In this document: positions 32,010 through 43,800 of the stretch, piece by piece
How the letters are laid out: each line of letters begins with the position of its first letter
Position numbering within the stretch: position 1 is the stretch's first letter
NCBI GenBank assembly: GCA_020465985.1
Contig: JAANYP010007605.1
Location: 62,001 to 126,000 of the forward strand
DNA length: 64,000 nt
Source of the DNA: Centrapalus pauciflorus
Taxonomy: Eukaryota > Streptophyta > Magnoliopsida > Asterales > Asteraceae
Direction of reading: 5' to 3'
The notes under the pieces: generated by a model
The model's database searches: none
Told to the model about the DNA's origin: nothing
What the model saw: the letters and a program-made list of their open reading frames with translations, nothing else
Made by a program: the position numbers and the translations under genes

Positions 32010-32833
32010 CCCCTCGGCTGAAACTCGCCAGAGCGACTATCTCTATCCCTATCCCTATCTCTACCTCTGTCAAAACCACCAACATGTTCGGCTGACTAAA
32101 CAAGCCGCGGCTGCTCTACCACGGGGTCTCGACGGGATAATTCACTCTCCCGTCTCCGAGCCAACTCAACTGCTCTGGCATAAGTCGGGATGTAACCAGT
32201 ATCAATAAACTCTGTAATCTCCTTATGCAAACCCATCATAAACCTGTTAATCTTCCGCGACTCTGTACTAATCTGCAGTGGTGCGAACAAACTCAAGTCG
32301 ATGAAAATCTTCTCATACTCGTCAACTGATCGCTATCCCTGGAACAATATCAAAAAGTCAATCTCTAGTTGAGCCCTGCGGTCCTCGATACAATACTGCT
32401 CCTCAAAACGGGCTCTAAACTGGCTCCACGTCATCTCATATTCCGGTCCGTCTCCCATCATATCTCTAACAGTCCGCCACCACTGTTGGGCGCTAGTCCG
32501 TAACTGAGCACTAGCAAATGTCGTCATCTGATCAGGGTGGCATCCTGTAATAGAAAAAGCCATCTCCATGTCCTGCAGCCAGTACATGGCCTTCACGGCC
32601 CTGGGCTCTCCGTGATACTCTGGTGGATGCGCTGCCAAAAACTCCTTATATTTGCATCCCTTGTCGGCCTCTCGCGATGGTCCGGCCCCTAAACCCTTAC
32701 CACCTGTCCCCTGCGTCAGGGACTACATACCCTCGGTACGTCCCTTCTCATAGGCCTCCTGTAACCGTCTAGCAAACTCCTCATCTGATACTCGTCCCCC
32801 GGTGGGACCCTCGGGTCTCTGCTCGTCAGCCAT
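32010..32833 (-). pseudogene. Gypsy gag N-terminal part, three stops
   Basis: It starts at ATG 32833 (MADEQRPEGPTGG) and contains the Retrotrans_gag core: FLAAHPPEYHGEPRAVKAMY, WLQDMEMAFSITGCHPDQ, AQQWWRTVRDMMG and SRKINRFMMGLHKEI. Three in-frame stops occur: near 32726, at 32333-32335, and near 32096-32098 before an Arg/Asp repeat. The CCHC knuckle is not reached because the element is truncated. Confidence 0.8.
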
Positions 32834-32998
32834 AAGGTCTATGCACAATATAAACAACATTACTATAACAACAATAGCATACCTCTACTATTTCTTAGAC
32901 ATACTCTTTAGAGATCAAGCCCAAGGATCTAGACACTGGTTTAAGCCTAAGCATCACTAATGATACTTAAACCTTAAACTAATACTCTAATACCAAGT

Positions 32999-34533
32999 TG
33001 TAACACTCTACTTTTACTACTAATACCACGTAGGACTTATAGTCCACATCGCCCAATATAATCATCAGCATCAATGGTAAACAGCTATTTAACTACTAAA
33101 CATCATGTCAAATATAGAGTATCAACGAGACGTGAACCAACCCCCGTCAGTGAAGTCAGTCAACCACAATCTATGTATAGATTACAGTCATCAATGTATC
33201 ACTGGCTGATAAGCCAAACCACAAAACATCAAGACTACTTACAAAAGTAGTCACTAGCTACTCCCCACAAGGCGGTCTCGACTACTGCCCGTTGTGTCCC
33301 TAGCCTCAGTCCTCGCACCAGAATTCCACATTTAAAACAGCTGTCATCGGGAAGCTGGTGAGTTATTATAAACAACTTTAAAACAGTTTATAAAATAGTT
33401 AGCACAATATAACGACTAATAATCAACATGCGGCCGGCCACAACTGCCTGACGCCTCATTGGGAGCGACCCGGGATAGCCTGAATAGCCCAGTCCACAAA
33501 GTAGTGGCTAATTAGGACCTTTGAGTTGGGAATGACCCAACATGCCTCTCTACTCTGCGTACCACAACTATACGCGTAATCCACGTGCTCTGCTCTCTGT
33601 GCTAACGAGTGTCAACATATATCAAGAGATCCGCACCGGACCCGGATAATAAACAACAAAGTAAGTAACTCACCTGAAGCACGACTACAACCCCGCTATC
33701 TACGGCGGTCTCGTTAGGTCCCAGACTAACCTACAACTTCTGGCAACAATAGACACAACTACAATATAATGACTAGCTAACGAACTCATAACAACTATAG
33801 TACTAGACTCATAAACTAACCATAAGTCAACAATTCAAACCCCACGAGCGCGGCCAGGAGCACGGCCGGGATCGCGGTCGCATTCTCCTCATCGCGGCCA
33901 ATCATCGCGGTCGCGATGACCCTGCGCTGGCCCTCCCAACGCGGCCGGGCTCATCTGAGCCCGACCGTGCCCACCCGGCCCGCGATCATCATCTCGATCG
34001 CGTTCTACTACCAGCGACCACCCTCACCCGACTCACTCTAATCGCGGTCGCGACCAGGGGAGCGCGGCCGCGATGCGGCAACGAACAGAGCATTTCATGC
34101 TCTGTTTCTGGTTCAGCTATGGAGTTTGATCCTCCAATTTCGATTCCACAATTTCCAGGGTTGTAAATCAACCCCAGGCACAACTTACTACTAATTATAG
34201 CAAGTCAACTTAGTTTAATACAATTACTAACCTTGATTCCCCTTTTCTTTCTTGAATTTGAGCTCTAAGTTAAAGGTAGGATCAAACTCCTTTACTTGGC
34301 TGCCTCTGATCTTTCCCTTGGCTCTCTTTCTTAATTTCTCTCTGAAATACACACGCACACACTATAGTTGATTATGGTGAAGTGAGGAAAAGGGACAAGG
34401 CATTTAGATATATGTACGTTTTAGGTCCAAACCCCAATTAAAACGGGTACGATACTCAATATTCACTAGATAAAAACTCGTTAACCCAATTAATCCACAT
34501 TTTAATACCTCGGGTTTGGGATGTTAATTAACA
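32999..34533 (-). repeat. 5' LTR of the Del/Tekay-like element (about 1.5 kb)
   Basis: On the minus strand it runs from TGTTAATTAACATCCC at 34533 to GAGTGTTACA at 32999, next to the primer site. No second LTR in the window confirms the length. It contains a CpG-dense block (33842-34080). Confidence 0.65.
33842..34080. repeat. CpG-dense block with CGCGGTCGCGA-type repeats
   Basis: At least six variants of ATCGCGGTCGCGA or GCGCGGCCGCGA in 240 bp, inside the LTR, in otherwise AT-rich surroundings. Confidence 0.8.
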
Positions 34534-34719
34534 CATCAAAACAACCACAAACTCATAATTACTACTAAACCAGTTATTATCTCAACCGATTAAGAATTAC
34601 ACGTAATAGCAATCTACTTTACCAAGTTACGTGTAATTAGCCAATCAAATTCCACCAACTCATCAAAATAATCGTCAAGGACAATGAATAAATTACACGT
34701 ATCTGCTGCTAGATTCTGG
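34534..34719. other. Unassigned AT-rich spacer
   Basis: No gene. Contains an ATTACACGTAAT/ACGTGTAAT motif several times (34590-34705). Confidence 0.4.
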
Positions 34720-35060
34720 ATGTTACTGTGGGTAGGGTTGGGTGAGAAGGGTAGTATGGGTTGGGTATGTGTATGTAGATATAGGTGCGGTAGGATGAGG
34801 GAGAGTAAGATACGATGTCTTTTTGGGTCACGGTATGGTAGGTAGGGGTAGGGTGGAGCGGTACGGTAGAGTATGGTACAATGGATTGGTGTAGGTAGAT
34901 AATGTTAGATAGTTATCATTGTTTGGTATATGTAGTTAGGGTAGGGTAGGATAGGATGGGGGTGGGGGTGGGGTGGGGTGTAGTGGGGTTGGATGGGGTG
35001 GGATGGGGTGGGGTGGGTGTTGGTAGCGTAGGGTAGGATCAATAGGTATAGGTAGGTGGT
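34720..35060 (+). repeat. Strand-asymmetric G-rich low-complexity tract
   Basis: Long run of GGGTAGGG, GGGTTGGG, GGGGTGGGGTGG and GGATGGG variants on the plus strand with very few C. It is irregular and so not a plant telomere array (TTTAGGG). Confidence 0.85.
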
Positions 35061-35480
35061 GGTTAGGTTGAGGATAAAAGTAATATTGTCATTTGGTTTG
35101 GATTTCGAAATGTAAAGATATGAGATTTTGAAATAATAGGGGGTATGGAAAGAATTCTAAAAATCTTAAAATGAAGGATTGTGAAATGCTAAAGAAATTG
35201 AAATCCCTCTTTTTTTTGCCAAACATGATAGAGAGAAATTTTTAAATGAAAGTCCCACCAGTTTCTCTGAAATCCCACAAACCAAACGCCACCTAAAGCA
35301 AACTAGAAATCTCTAACATCCATCTATTATGCTTTTCAATTTATTTCACCAAAAGACTTTGAGTGAAGAAGATTGTCACATCATGACTATCCGTTTGTCA
35401 TCGGTATTCCACGTCAAGAAGACGAACATTAGTGGGTTCAAATAATATTATTATTGTAGTTTATCTTAATGACTAGACAA
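35061..35480. other. AT-rich spacer, no gene
   Basis: No gene. 35170-35300 has inverted-repeat-like AAATCCCTC/ATCCCACAAACCAAACGCC text typical of small DNA elements, but the ends are not resolved. Confidence 0.4.
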
Positions 35481-37225
35481 GGGAGAATTTCATATATACC
35501 CTTCCAAAACTTCATAATATCATGTATACCCAACTTAAAATTCTAATATCATATATATCCCTGCTAAACATCATAATATCATATATACCCAATTTTAATA
35601 ATTAATATCACATATATCCCTCTCAAACATCATTAATATCATATATACCCAAATTCATCAATTTAATTATTTTTAGAACATTTAAACTCATATTTAATAT
35701 TGATTATTAATTAATGACCATTATACCCTTATTTATATTTTCTCTCAACTAAATCTTCTAACTATCATATTTATCAAACTTAAACTAAACTATCATATCA
35801 CTTTAAATAAATTTATATAATTTATTTTTGTAAACTTTACTATGTAAATTCTTCATAGTAAAACAAATTAACATTATAAAAATTATTGTATTATTTTTGT
35901 TCGTTTGTAATCAAATCATATCGACTTATTATATTACGTTTTTTTTCTTTTTTTTTCTTTTCGAATTTATAGTTGCATTGCATTTGTTTTAGTTTAGTAT
36001 ATATCTTTTGTTTTCTATATACATTAGCTTTTCATATTTTTCAAGTTTGCTTTCGTTTTATAAAATTATTGTTTTTTCTAGTTTACTTTTTTTAACTTTT
36101 TATATTTAATCTTGTATTTGAATTTAAAAAAATATACACAACTAATAAAATTAGATACAAGTTATAATTCAAATACTAGATTAAATTTAAATTTTAAAAA
36201 AACTAAACTAGAAAAGACAATAATTATAAAACGAAAGCACACTTTTAAAAAAAATAGAAGCTAATGTATATACAAAACAATAATAAATACTAAATTTTTA
36301 AAAAAAAATGCAATACAACTATAAATTCGAAAAGAAAAATAAAAGAAAGAACATAATATATAATCAGTTAATTGTATATAGAAAACTGCAAAAAAAAAAA
36401 AAGATAAATAATAAAATTAATAGGTCAATACGATTTGACTACAAACGAACAAAAATAAAATACAATTTTTTATTGTTAATGTTAATTTGTTTTACTATGA
36501 AAAAAAAATTATATGAAATTATTTAAAGGGTTATGATATTTTAATTTAAGTTGGATAAATATGATATTTAGAAAGTTTAGTTGAAAAAAGATGGGTTATA
36601 TGCCAAAAAGAGCAACAACTTTTTGTAGTTTTACCGTTTATACCCACATATTTATTTTTTATCATTAATAGCAACAACTTTTGTATCTTTTACCGATTAT
36701 ACCAACTTTTGACCTGGAAACCTGCTATAGCAGGTTACCATCAATTAATATCAACAACTTTATCTTTTTACCAATAATAGCAACAACGTTTTATATTTTT
36801 ACCAAAAATAGCAGCGACTTTTAACTTTTTACCAATAATAAAAACATATCAACTTAAATTTTCCTTTATCTTTAACTAATCATTATTTCAAAAAAACTAA
36901 ATTTATGAAAATCGAAACACAATCAAATAAGTTCATAATCCATTTTTTTTGTTTAAATTTTGTTAGTGATAAATCGAATGCAATGTGTGTCTATGGAAAT
37001 GTAAAAACTATATTTTCTATAGACATTAAAAAATGAAGATTATTTTGATTAGGGGTTGAGCATGGATCGATTTTTGGCAAAAACCAAACCGAAACATCGG
37101 TTTCTATATTCAAGAAACCGTTCGGTTTGAATTTTAAACGATTTGATTTTTTGGTTTTTATTTCGGTTTCAGTTTTTCTTTGTCATGGTTTTCAGTCTCA
37201 AGTCTTTCTTTCTAAAACCAAAAAC

Positions 37226-37261
<36 letters not shown>

Positions 37262-38591
37262 TATATATATATAGAATAAACATATATATGGATACATACA
37301 ATCAAAATATATAACACTTAATGCATTCTTTCACAAACAAGATTTAGACATTAAATTATCTTATCATTCAAAACCATGATAACATACAAATGTAATAATA
37401 ATAATCATCATACTAAACAAAGTGAGTGTTAGTCTCATATGGATGATTATATATGATTTAAATTTATGAAAATCAGATGACGTTCAAATAAGTTCATAAT
37501 TTATATTTGTATCTAAATTTTGTTAGAGATATAATAATTGGATTGTTAAATCACATATAATTATTCATAAATTAAACGAATGCAACTTTTTAATATTACC
37601 ATTTTATTTATCAAATAAATAAAGAACTAATCATCCATTATTAGATCATAATTATTTATAATATTATTTATTTATTTATCAAATAAATAAATAATGCAAA
37701 TATTGTTGAACTACATATCGAAAAAAGAATACAAATGTAGCATCATGTGTTCATTATATTTTTATGACATCTGATACAAAATGATTTGAGTTTCACGTTG
37801 TCATGTTACACTTAAATGATCGAACCTATCATACCTCTGAAACCCGGATATGTATGAAAATATGACACATCAAAATAATCTTCATTTTTTAATGTCTATA
37901 GAAAACATATTTTTTACATTTTCATAGACACGTTGCATTTGATTTATCACTAACAAAATTTAAACAAAAAAATGGATTATGAACTTATTTGATTGTGTTT
38001 CGATTTTAATAAATTTAGTTTCTTTACAGTAATGATTAGTTAAAGATAAAGGAAAATTTGATTTGTTATGTTTTTATTATTGGTAAAAAGTTAAAAGTCG
38101 TTGCTATTATTGGTAAAAAGTTAAAACGTTGTTGCTATTATTGGTAAAAAGATAAAAGTTGTTGGTATTAATGGATGGTAACCTGCTATAGCAAGTTTCC
38201 AGGTCAAAAAATGGTATAATCGGTAAAAAAAAATACAACAGTTTTTGCTATTAATGATAAAAAATAAATAATGTTGGTATAAACGGTAAAACTTCGAAAA
38301 GTTGTTGCTATTTTTGGCATATAACCCAAAAAAGATATAAATAAGGATATATTGGTCATTAATATAATCAATATTAAATATGAGTTTTAGATGTTCTAAA
38401 AATAATTAAATTAATGAATTTGGGTATATATGATATTAATGATGTTTAAGAGAGATATATGTGATATTAATTATTAAAATTGGGTATATATGATATTATG
38501 ATGTTTAGGAGGGATATATATGATATTCAAATTTTAAGTTTGGTATATATGATATTATGAAGTTTTGGATAGTTATATATGGAATTCTCCC
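35481..38591. mobile_element. Hairpin element 2 (outer), interrupted by hairpin element 3
   Basis: The termini GGGAGAATTTCATATATACC (35481) and the reverse complement of a near-identical string (ending 38591) define long inverted arms. The left arm is 35481 to about 36125. The right arm is about 36135-36583 plus 38337-38591. The centre lies near 36128. Without the insert it is about 1.37 kb and nearly fully self-complementary. Flanking 9-mers (ACTAGACAA and ATTAGAAGG) match only partly, so the target duplication is decayed or mis-set. No transposase is present. Confidence 0.8.
36593..38327. mobile_element. Hairpin element 3 (inner), Mutator-like, perfect 9-bp TSD
   Basis: It starts GGGTTATATGCCAAAAA and ends in the reverse complement (TTTTTGGCATATAACCC). 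The 9-bp direct repeats AAAAAAGAT flank it at 36584-36592 and 38328-38336. Inverted arms are about 460 bp each (36593-37055 and 37865-38327). The 0.8-kb middle holds an (AC)n microsatellite (37229-37256) and AT-rich noncoding DNA. No transposase is present, so it is non-autonomous. Confidence 0.9.
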
Positions 38592-38600
38592 ATTAGAAGG

Positions 38601-39045
38601 GGAATATGGTTGATTGTTTATAATTCAAATAATTATAGCACAAGAATGTCGACATTTGAAGTATGAGACAATTTCATATTAAAATTTATCTACACATCCT
38701 TTCATCAACGTTTCAATTTATGACACATCTTTTCCATACACAATTAGTCATCATTTATTTGTTCAATTTGACAATCTTGCAATCTAATAACCACTTGAAT
38801 CAGGTTAAAACTTGAATAGCCTAATTACCAATGACATGGAGATCATTTGTATTGTAAATCAAATACTACAATTTTATTCTAGTTTTATTCCTATAAACCA
38901 TTAGTTTTGGGGGAGTCTAAATGGACTCCCAATAATCTTAATGGACCCCCTATTTTCTTTTTTAAACATAATCATTACACAATGATTCTATATTTTTCTA
39001 ATGATGCATTACTTTTTTAGTGATGCATACTATTTTTAAACATAA
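38601..39045. other. Spacer, no gene
   Basis: AT-rich sequence with no supported feature. Confidence 0.5.
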
Positions 39046-39054
39046 TTTAGATAA

Positions 39055-40003
39055 GGGAAAATTGCGTAAAAAACCTCTAAGTTGGATCATTTTTGCGATT
39101 AAAACCCCCAACCATTTTTCATTGCACAAAAAACCTCCAACCGGTTAAAACTTTGTAAAATTGGGTTTTTTTCAAAAAATCTGACTTGCAACCGGCTAAG
39201 TCGGTTGCAACTTGATGACGTGTAAAATTTTTGACTAGATTTTTGCGTAAAAAACCTACAACTTGTTTAGTTTTTTCAATTAAAACCCCAAATCATTTTT
39301 CATTTAATAAAAAACCCCCAACCAACAAGGATATTTAAAATTGAGTCTTCACTGATTGTATTTTGATGACATGGATATTTATTAAAATTTTATTTATTAA
39401 ACAAATAATTCGTTTCCCAATAAAACGTCCACCCTCTAGGCTATCGAACCTCACTGCTCTGGCTGATCTGAAGCTAAAATGGAACATAAATAAACGAAAT
39501 TGAACATAAAGCTGAACCTAAAAATGCAACTCGTGAACACAAATGAAATCGATTTCATCGGCACAATTAAAGTTAAAATTCAAGATTAAACGACAAAAGT
39601 TAATTGAACATACATAAAATAAACAGCACTGGACATAAAGAGGGGATAGAGTAATCGGAGTTGTCGTAGGTAGAGAAGAAGAGAAAAGGTAAATATTATT
39701 GTTGGTTAGAGGTGAGAAAAATATAGTTAAGGGTTTTAATCGAAAAAGTCACCAATTTCGGGGTTTTTAATGCAAAAAATCAGTTTAAGAATTATACATG
39801 TAGTGCCACGTAGGCACCACGTAAGTTGGGTTTGCCATGTGGATGCCACGTGTGTGCCATGTAAGCGTAGCAACCTATTATAACAGGTCAAGTCCTAATT
39901 TCAAAAGATTTTACCGGTTAGAGGTTTTTTGTGCAATACAAAATGGTTAGGGGTTTTAATCACAAAAATGATCCAACTTTAAGGTTTTTTACGCAATTAT
40001 CCC
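39055..40003. mobile_element. Hairpin element 4 (family A copy 1), 949 bp, perfect 9-bp TSD
   Basis: The left end GGGAAAATTGCGTAAAAAAC and the right end (reverse complement, finishing GCAATTATCCC) are inverted repeats of at least 110 bp with the theme CCTCTAAGTTGGATCATTTTT. TTTAGATAA flanks both ends (39046-39054 and 40004-40012). It lies about 0.9 kb past the stop codon of the Ca2+-ATPase gene. No transposase. Confidence 0.9.
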
Positions 40004-40012
40004 TTTAGATAA

Positions 40013-40887
40013 TTATTATGTAAAGGGTGTCTAAAAAGTAGAACCCATTTTGTTTGACTTTAATCGAAAGGCACAATGATCTAATTTATTTGACAAAACA
40101 TGTATCTGTGTCACCACCCGTCTAGATAAGTTTTTACCAAAAATAAACTACTAATGAGTTTTTAAAAAAAAAACACTTGGCATAAATTGAAACATTTACA
40201 AAGATATGTATTGATTACATACCAATAACCAATCCAATAATTAGAGCACATTTCAAAAATGAATAGGACAAGGTATCCTTTACACTACATCCTTTAGGTT
40301 GTCAATTCAAGTATAGTTAACCATTGAAAATTTGCCATATGCATCCCCTTTTACTAGCATATAAACTTTTAGATATGAATAGAAATGGCCTATATCAATT
40401 TGTTAGACCATTTTTTTCAAAAGTTTTCTAATTAACTAGACTTGGTGAGGCATGGTCCTTTCATAAGGGTCATAAATCGTCTAGTCGATCTCCAACTTTT
40501 GTAGTGACTCAGTGACTTAACTAGTTACTGATCCTAGACAAAGTTGTCTGGTACGTCAAAAATAAAGGTCTGATCAAGGAACAATAAGCAAACAGAAACG
40601 GTCCAGACCCTTTCTACGTACAAATTATATAACTTTTTGTCAAACAAAACCATACAAAATGAAAGCAAGCATTGAACAACACCAATTTATATAAAAGCTA
40701 ATGGGTCAAATTACAAAAGAAAGAAGTTATCAATGGAATTTCTAATTTTAGAACCAAACCTTTAAGCAAGATATGGGACTTGAATGCTTACAAAAATTTT
40801 GGTTTTAACTTTCAATTTGTATAAAGGATTTTAAACATGTAGGGGATCATGTTGGGTTCATATCATTAATCCTGAGCATATGAATTT
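40013..40887. other. 3' flank/UTR of the Ca2+-ATPase gene
   Basis: No ORF or repeat is supported. The 3' UTR of the minus-strand gene must start at 40887; its end cannot be fixed by eye. Confidence 0.5.
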
Positions 40888-43800
40888 CTATCTGGATTCA
40901 ACGGGGATCATCTTAACTGCAGCAGCGATGGGCATGCCTAGAAAACCAATGGCGACACTTGCAAACCATTGGGGCAGGGTGAGAGGAGTAGTGTTTGCAA
41001 ACGTACCAAGGAATTCGATGATGATGATTTGGAAGATGACTGTACAAGTTAGAACAGCCATAAACACGTAATTTTTTAGCATTCCTTTGAACACGTCTAT
41101 CTTCTCCATCTCTCTGGAGCTGATCTCATTGAACACCTGCAAGGGAATTATTCTTATTAGAGAAATTTTCAGGAAAAACCCAAAGAACTTTTCTTTTTGA
41201 GTGACCAAGTCCATGGACACTTTTTTTAAATGATTAAGTCGCTAAACTTTATAAAAATGAATGGTTAAGTCTTTATAGTTTATGAAAAAAGAACGATCAA
41301 GTCCATATCAACATTCATTAAGGTTACCCGTTCATTTTTATAAAGCGTAGGGACAATCTTTTTTTTTTTCATACACTGAGGATTTAATCGTTCATTTTAT
41401 ATGAAATGCAGCGACTTAACAATTGAAACGAATGAGGGAGTTAATTGTTCATTTTCATAAATCAGAGACTTAATTTTTTGAAAAAATATGGGGACATTGC
41501 TCAAAAAACAAAAGTCCATTGGATATCTGACTTTTTTTTTAATATGAAGTTCTATAATTTGATTGTATCCCCAAGAAGAAGTATTTGTATAAACATTATT
41601 CTACTTACCTGACAAAAGACAAATGAGTTGAAGATAAGCGTGTTCCGAACCAAATCAGAATCCGTATTTTCAAGGTGAAAGAACGTCTTTCCTCTTGTCT
41701 GCAGGTACCATATTACAACAAATTGATATAACGACTGTCCCATTATGTTCCTCCACATTACATTTGTTATAAAGTTGCCTTTCCTTCCAACGGGTGTTTG
41801 TTTCATTAATTCATCGTTAGGAGGTTCAGTAGCTAATGCGAGTGCTCCTAGTGTATCCATTATCATGTTAACCCATAGTAGCTGAACAGCAGTGAGAGGA
41901 GCATTTCCTGCAAACATCAAAGCCGATTTAAAAGAAATTGAACCATCTTCTCTATGAAAGGAACCAAAAATGAAAGAAATCGTAAAAGTTGGCAACAATC
42001 TTGTATGTTTACCCGTCATACAGGCAGAACAAAAGTTGACTATTAGAGCAACCACATTCACCGTCAGCTGAAACTGAACAAACTTCTGAATGTTCACATA
42101 AACCGAGCGACCCCACTTGGCCACAGTTACAATTGTTGAGAAATTATCATCTAGAATGATCACGTCAGCACTCTCTTTGGCCACCTGAAGCATTCAATGG
42201 CAATAAAAGTAAAACACTAAACAGTCTGGTTTTGGTGTAGTATATTAATACGATGTAATAATTAAATGATTGTACAAGTACTCAAAGTCGAAATATATTC
42301 AGAAAATATGAAAAAAGAAAGCATTACTTCTGTCCCAGCAATTCCCATTGCAAGCCCGATATCTGCTTCATGAAGTGCTGGAGCATCATTTGTACCGTCC
42401 CCTGTCACAGCAACAACCTCTTGAAATGTAGTTCTCAAGTGTTTCACGAGTGTATGCTTATCCATTGGAGAAGATCTAGCCATCACCTTGTGGAATTAAA
42501 AATTTGGAATGTTGGTCACTTCACAAGTAATTAATCCCTCGAACATTACATGTAATAAATACATTTTAAAATTTTTATGCCTCAATTTCCTTTTCTTGAG
42601 TGATGGATGCTTTTTAAAAGTACACCAAATCCAACCGCATAGGGGTGGACTAGCGGTTGAGACTTGTGATTCTCCAAAGAAAGTATTGGATTTTATTCCT
42701 ACAGACTACACCTTCTTGAGATCAACCTGCACCTATTTACGAAAAGGTTGTGATTCCCAGCTCATGACTTGCAGGGTGTCCTCTAAGCCCGGGGTTTACC
42801 TAACACGTCATTGATATTGGCTCAAGTGGATTTCCCTCGGATTCAAAAAAATGCCTAATCCTGGTTTATATATACTTCTAAACAAGCATATGTATATATT
42901 ATGGGATGACATGTTCACCAAGGAAGACATCAGCATTATAGTTCTAGAATGACTAAGGAGCATAAATGCAATGTCTAGAATTACTCCGGACTCCCAAATA
43001 ACCATAAAACAACCAAATGACATTAAAGAATGCAGAAGAACCTGAATTTTAGGAATGATTTTATTCAATTCCTCCTCGGTCTTTTCACGGAAGTCCGGAC
43101 CTTCAATGGCTATTCCATCATCTGTTAATATCCCACATTCTCTAGCAATTGCCTTTGCAGTGTTTATGTTGTCACCTGTAACCATACGAACAGTAATGCC
43201 AGCGGCTCGGCAAATTGCAACAGATTCCTTCACACCAGGACGAACAGGATCCTTAATACCCACAATCCCGATTAAAGTATAGCCCTCAAATGGAATTGGA
43301 TCTTTGTCATGGAATTCATGTCCCAATTCCTTGTAACAAAGGCAAAGAGTTCGAAGAGCTTCATTGGCTAATAGTTCAATGGTATCTTTTAGATGATTGT
43401 TTAATTCTTTATCAAGAGGAATAACCTCACCGTCCGCATTCAAGACCTTGTCACATGCACCTAAAATTATTTCCGAAGCACCCTTACAGTGAGCCCTAAA
43501 ACTTCCTCCAGGGAGTTCTAAAACTACCGCCATACGCTTCTTCTCGGAATTAAATGGCTCGACTTTGACCAACCTTGATGTTTCAAGCTCTACTTGTTTT
43601 TCTTTAAGTATGAGGCCAAATTCCAAAAGAGCGGTCTCAGTGGGAGAACCCAGAATTTCAATAGTGTCCTTCTCAGTCTTCACCACCTCTCCCCCGGTAT
43701 TGTTAAAAATAGATTCGACTAGCATTCGAACAACAGAGTCAGGAATTGTAGAGCAGAAGGTTGTGGCCGCTGTAGAGCTGACTTCCCGGATTTCCCCACA

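Larger units (their letters stand above)
10104..32010 (+). mobile_element. Decayed Tat-lineage Ty3/Gypsy element (3' LTR missing)
   Basis: The order is 5' LTR, primer site of the GGCGTCATCCGTGGG type, gag, protease, RT, RNase H, integrase and a downstream antisense ORF; the last is characteristic of Tat-lineage elements. The frame is broken by many stops and shifts. The Sirevirus-like element 16072-29560 sits inside integrase; its CCTAG target duplication rejoins the Tat frame exactly across the gap. The right side is cut where a minus-strand Del-like element begins (about 32010), and no 3' LTR is visible. Left and right limits are approximate. Confidence 0.75.
32010..34533 (-). mobile_element. 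Truncated Del/Tekay-like Gypsy element, 5' LTR and gag start
   Basis: On the minus strand the order is LTR (34533 to 32999), iMet-type primer site (about 32986-32997, TTGGTATTAGAG), leader and gag (32833 to about 32010). The gag is cut by the junction with the Tat antisense ORF, so protease, RT, integrase and the 3' LTR are absent. The minus-strand terminus TGTTAATTAACA is typical of Del/Tekay chromovirus LTRs. Confidence 0.75.

Noticed and set aside
34720..35060. Interstitial telomere array
   Set aside because: The plant telomere unit TTTAGGG is not repeated; units are irregular GGGT/GGGGTGG variants.
42590..42840. tRNA-derived SINE in intron 3 of the Ca2+-ATPase gene
   Set aside because: GGGGTGGACTAGCGGTTGAG resembles box A, but the only box B-like text is about 100 bp away, too far for a tRNA promoter, and no tail or duplication was found.
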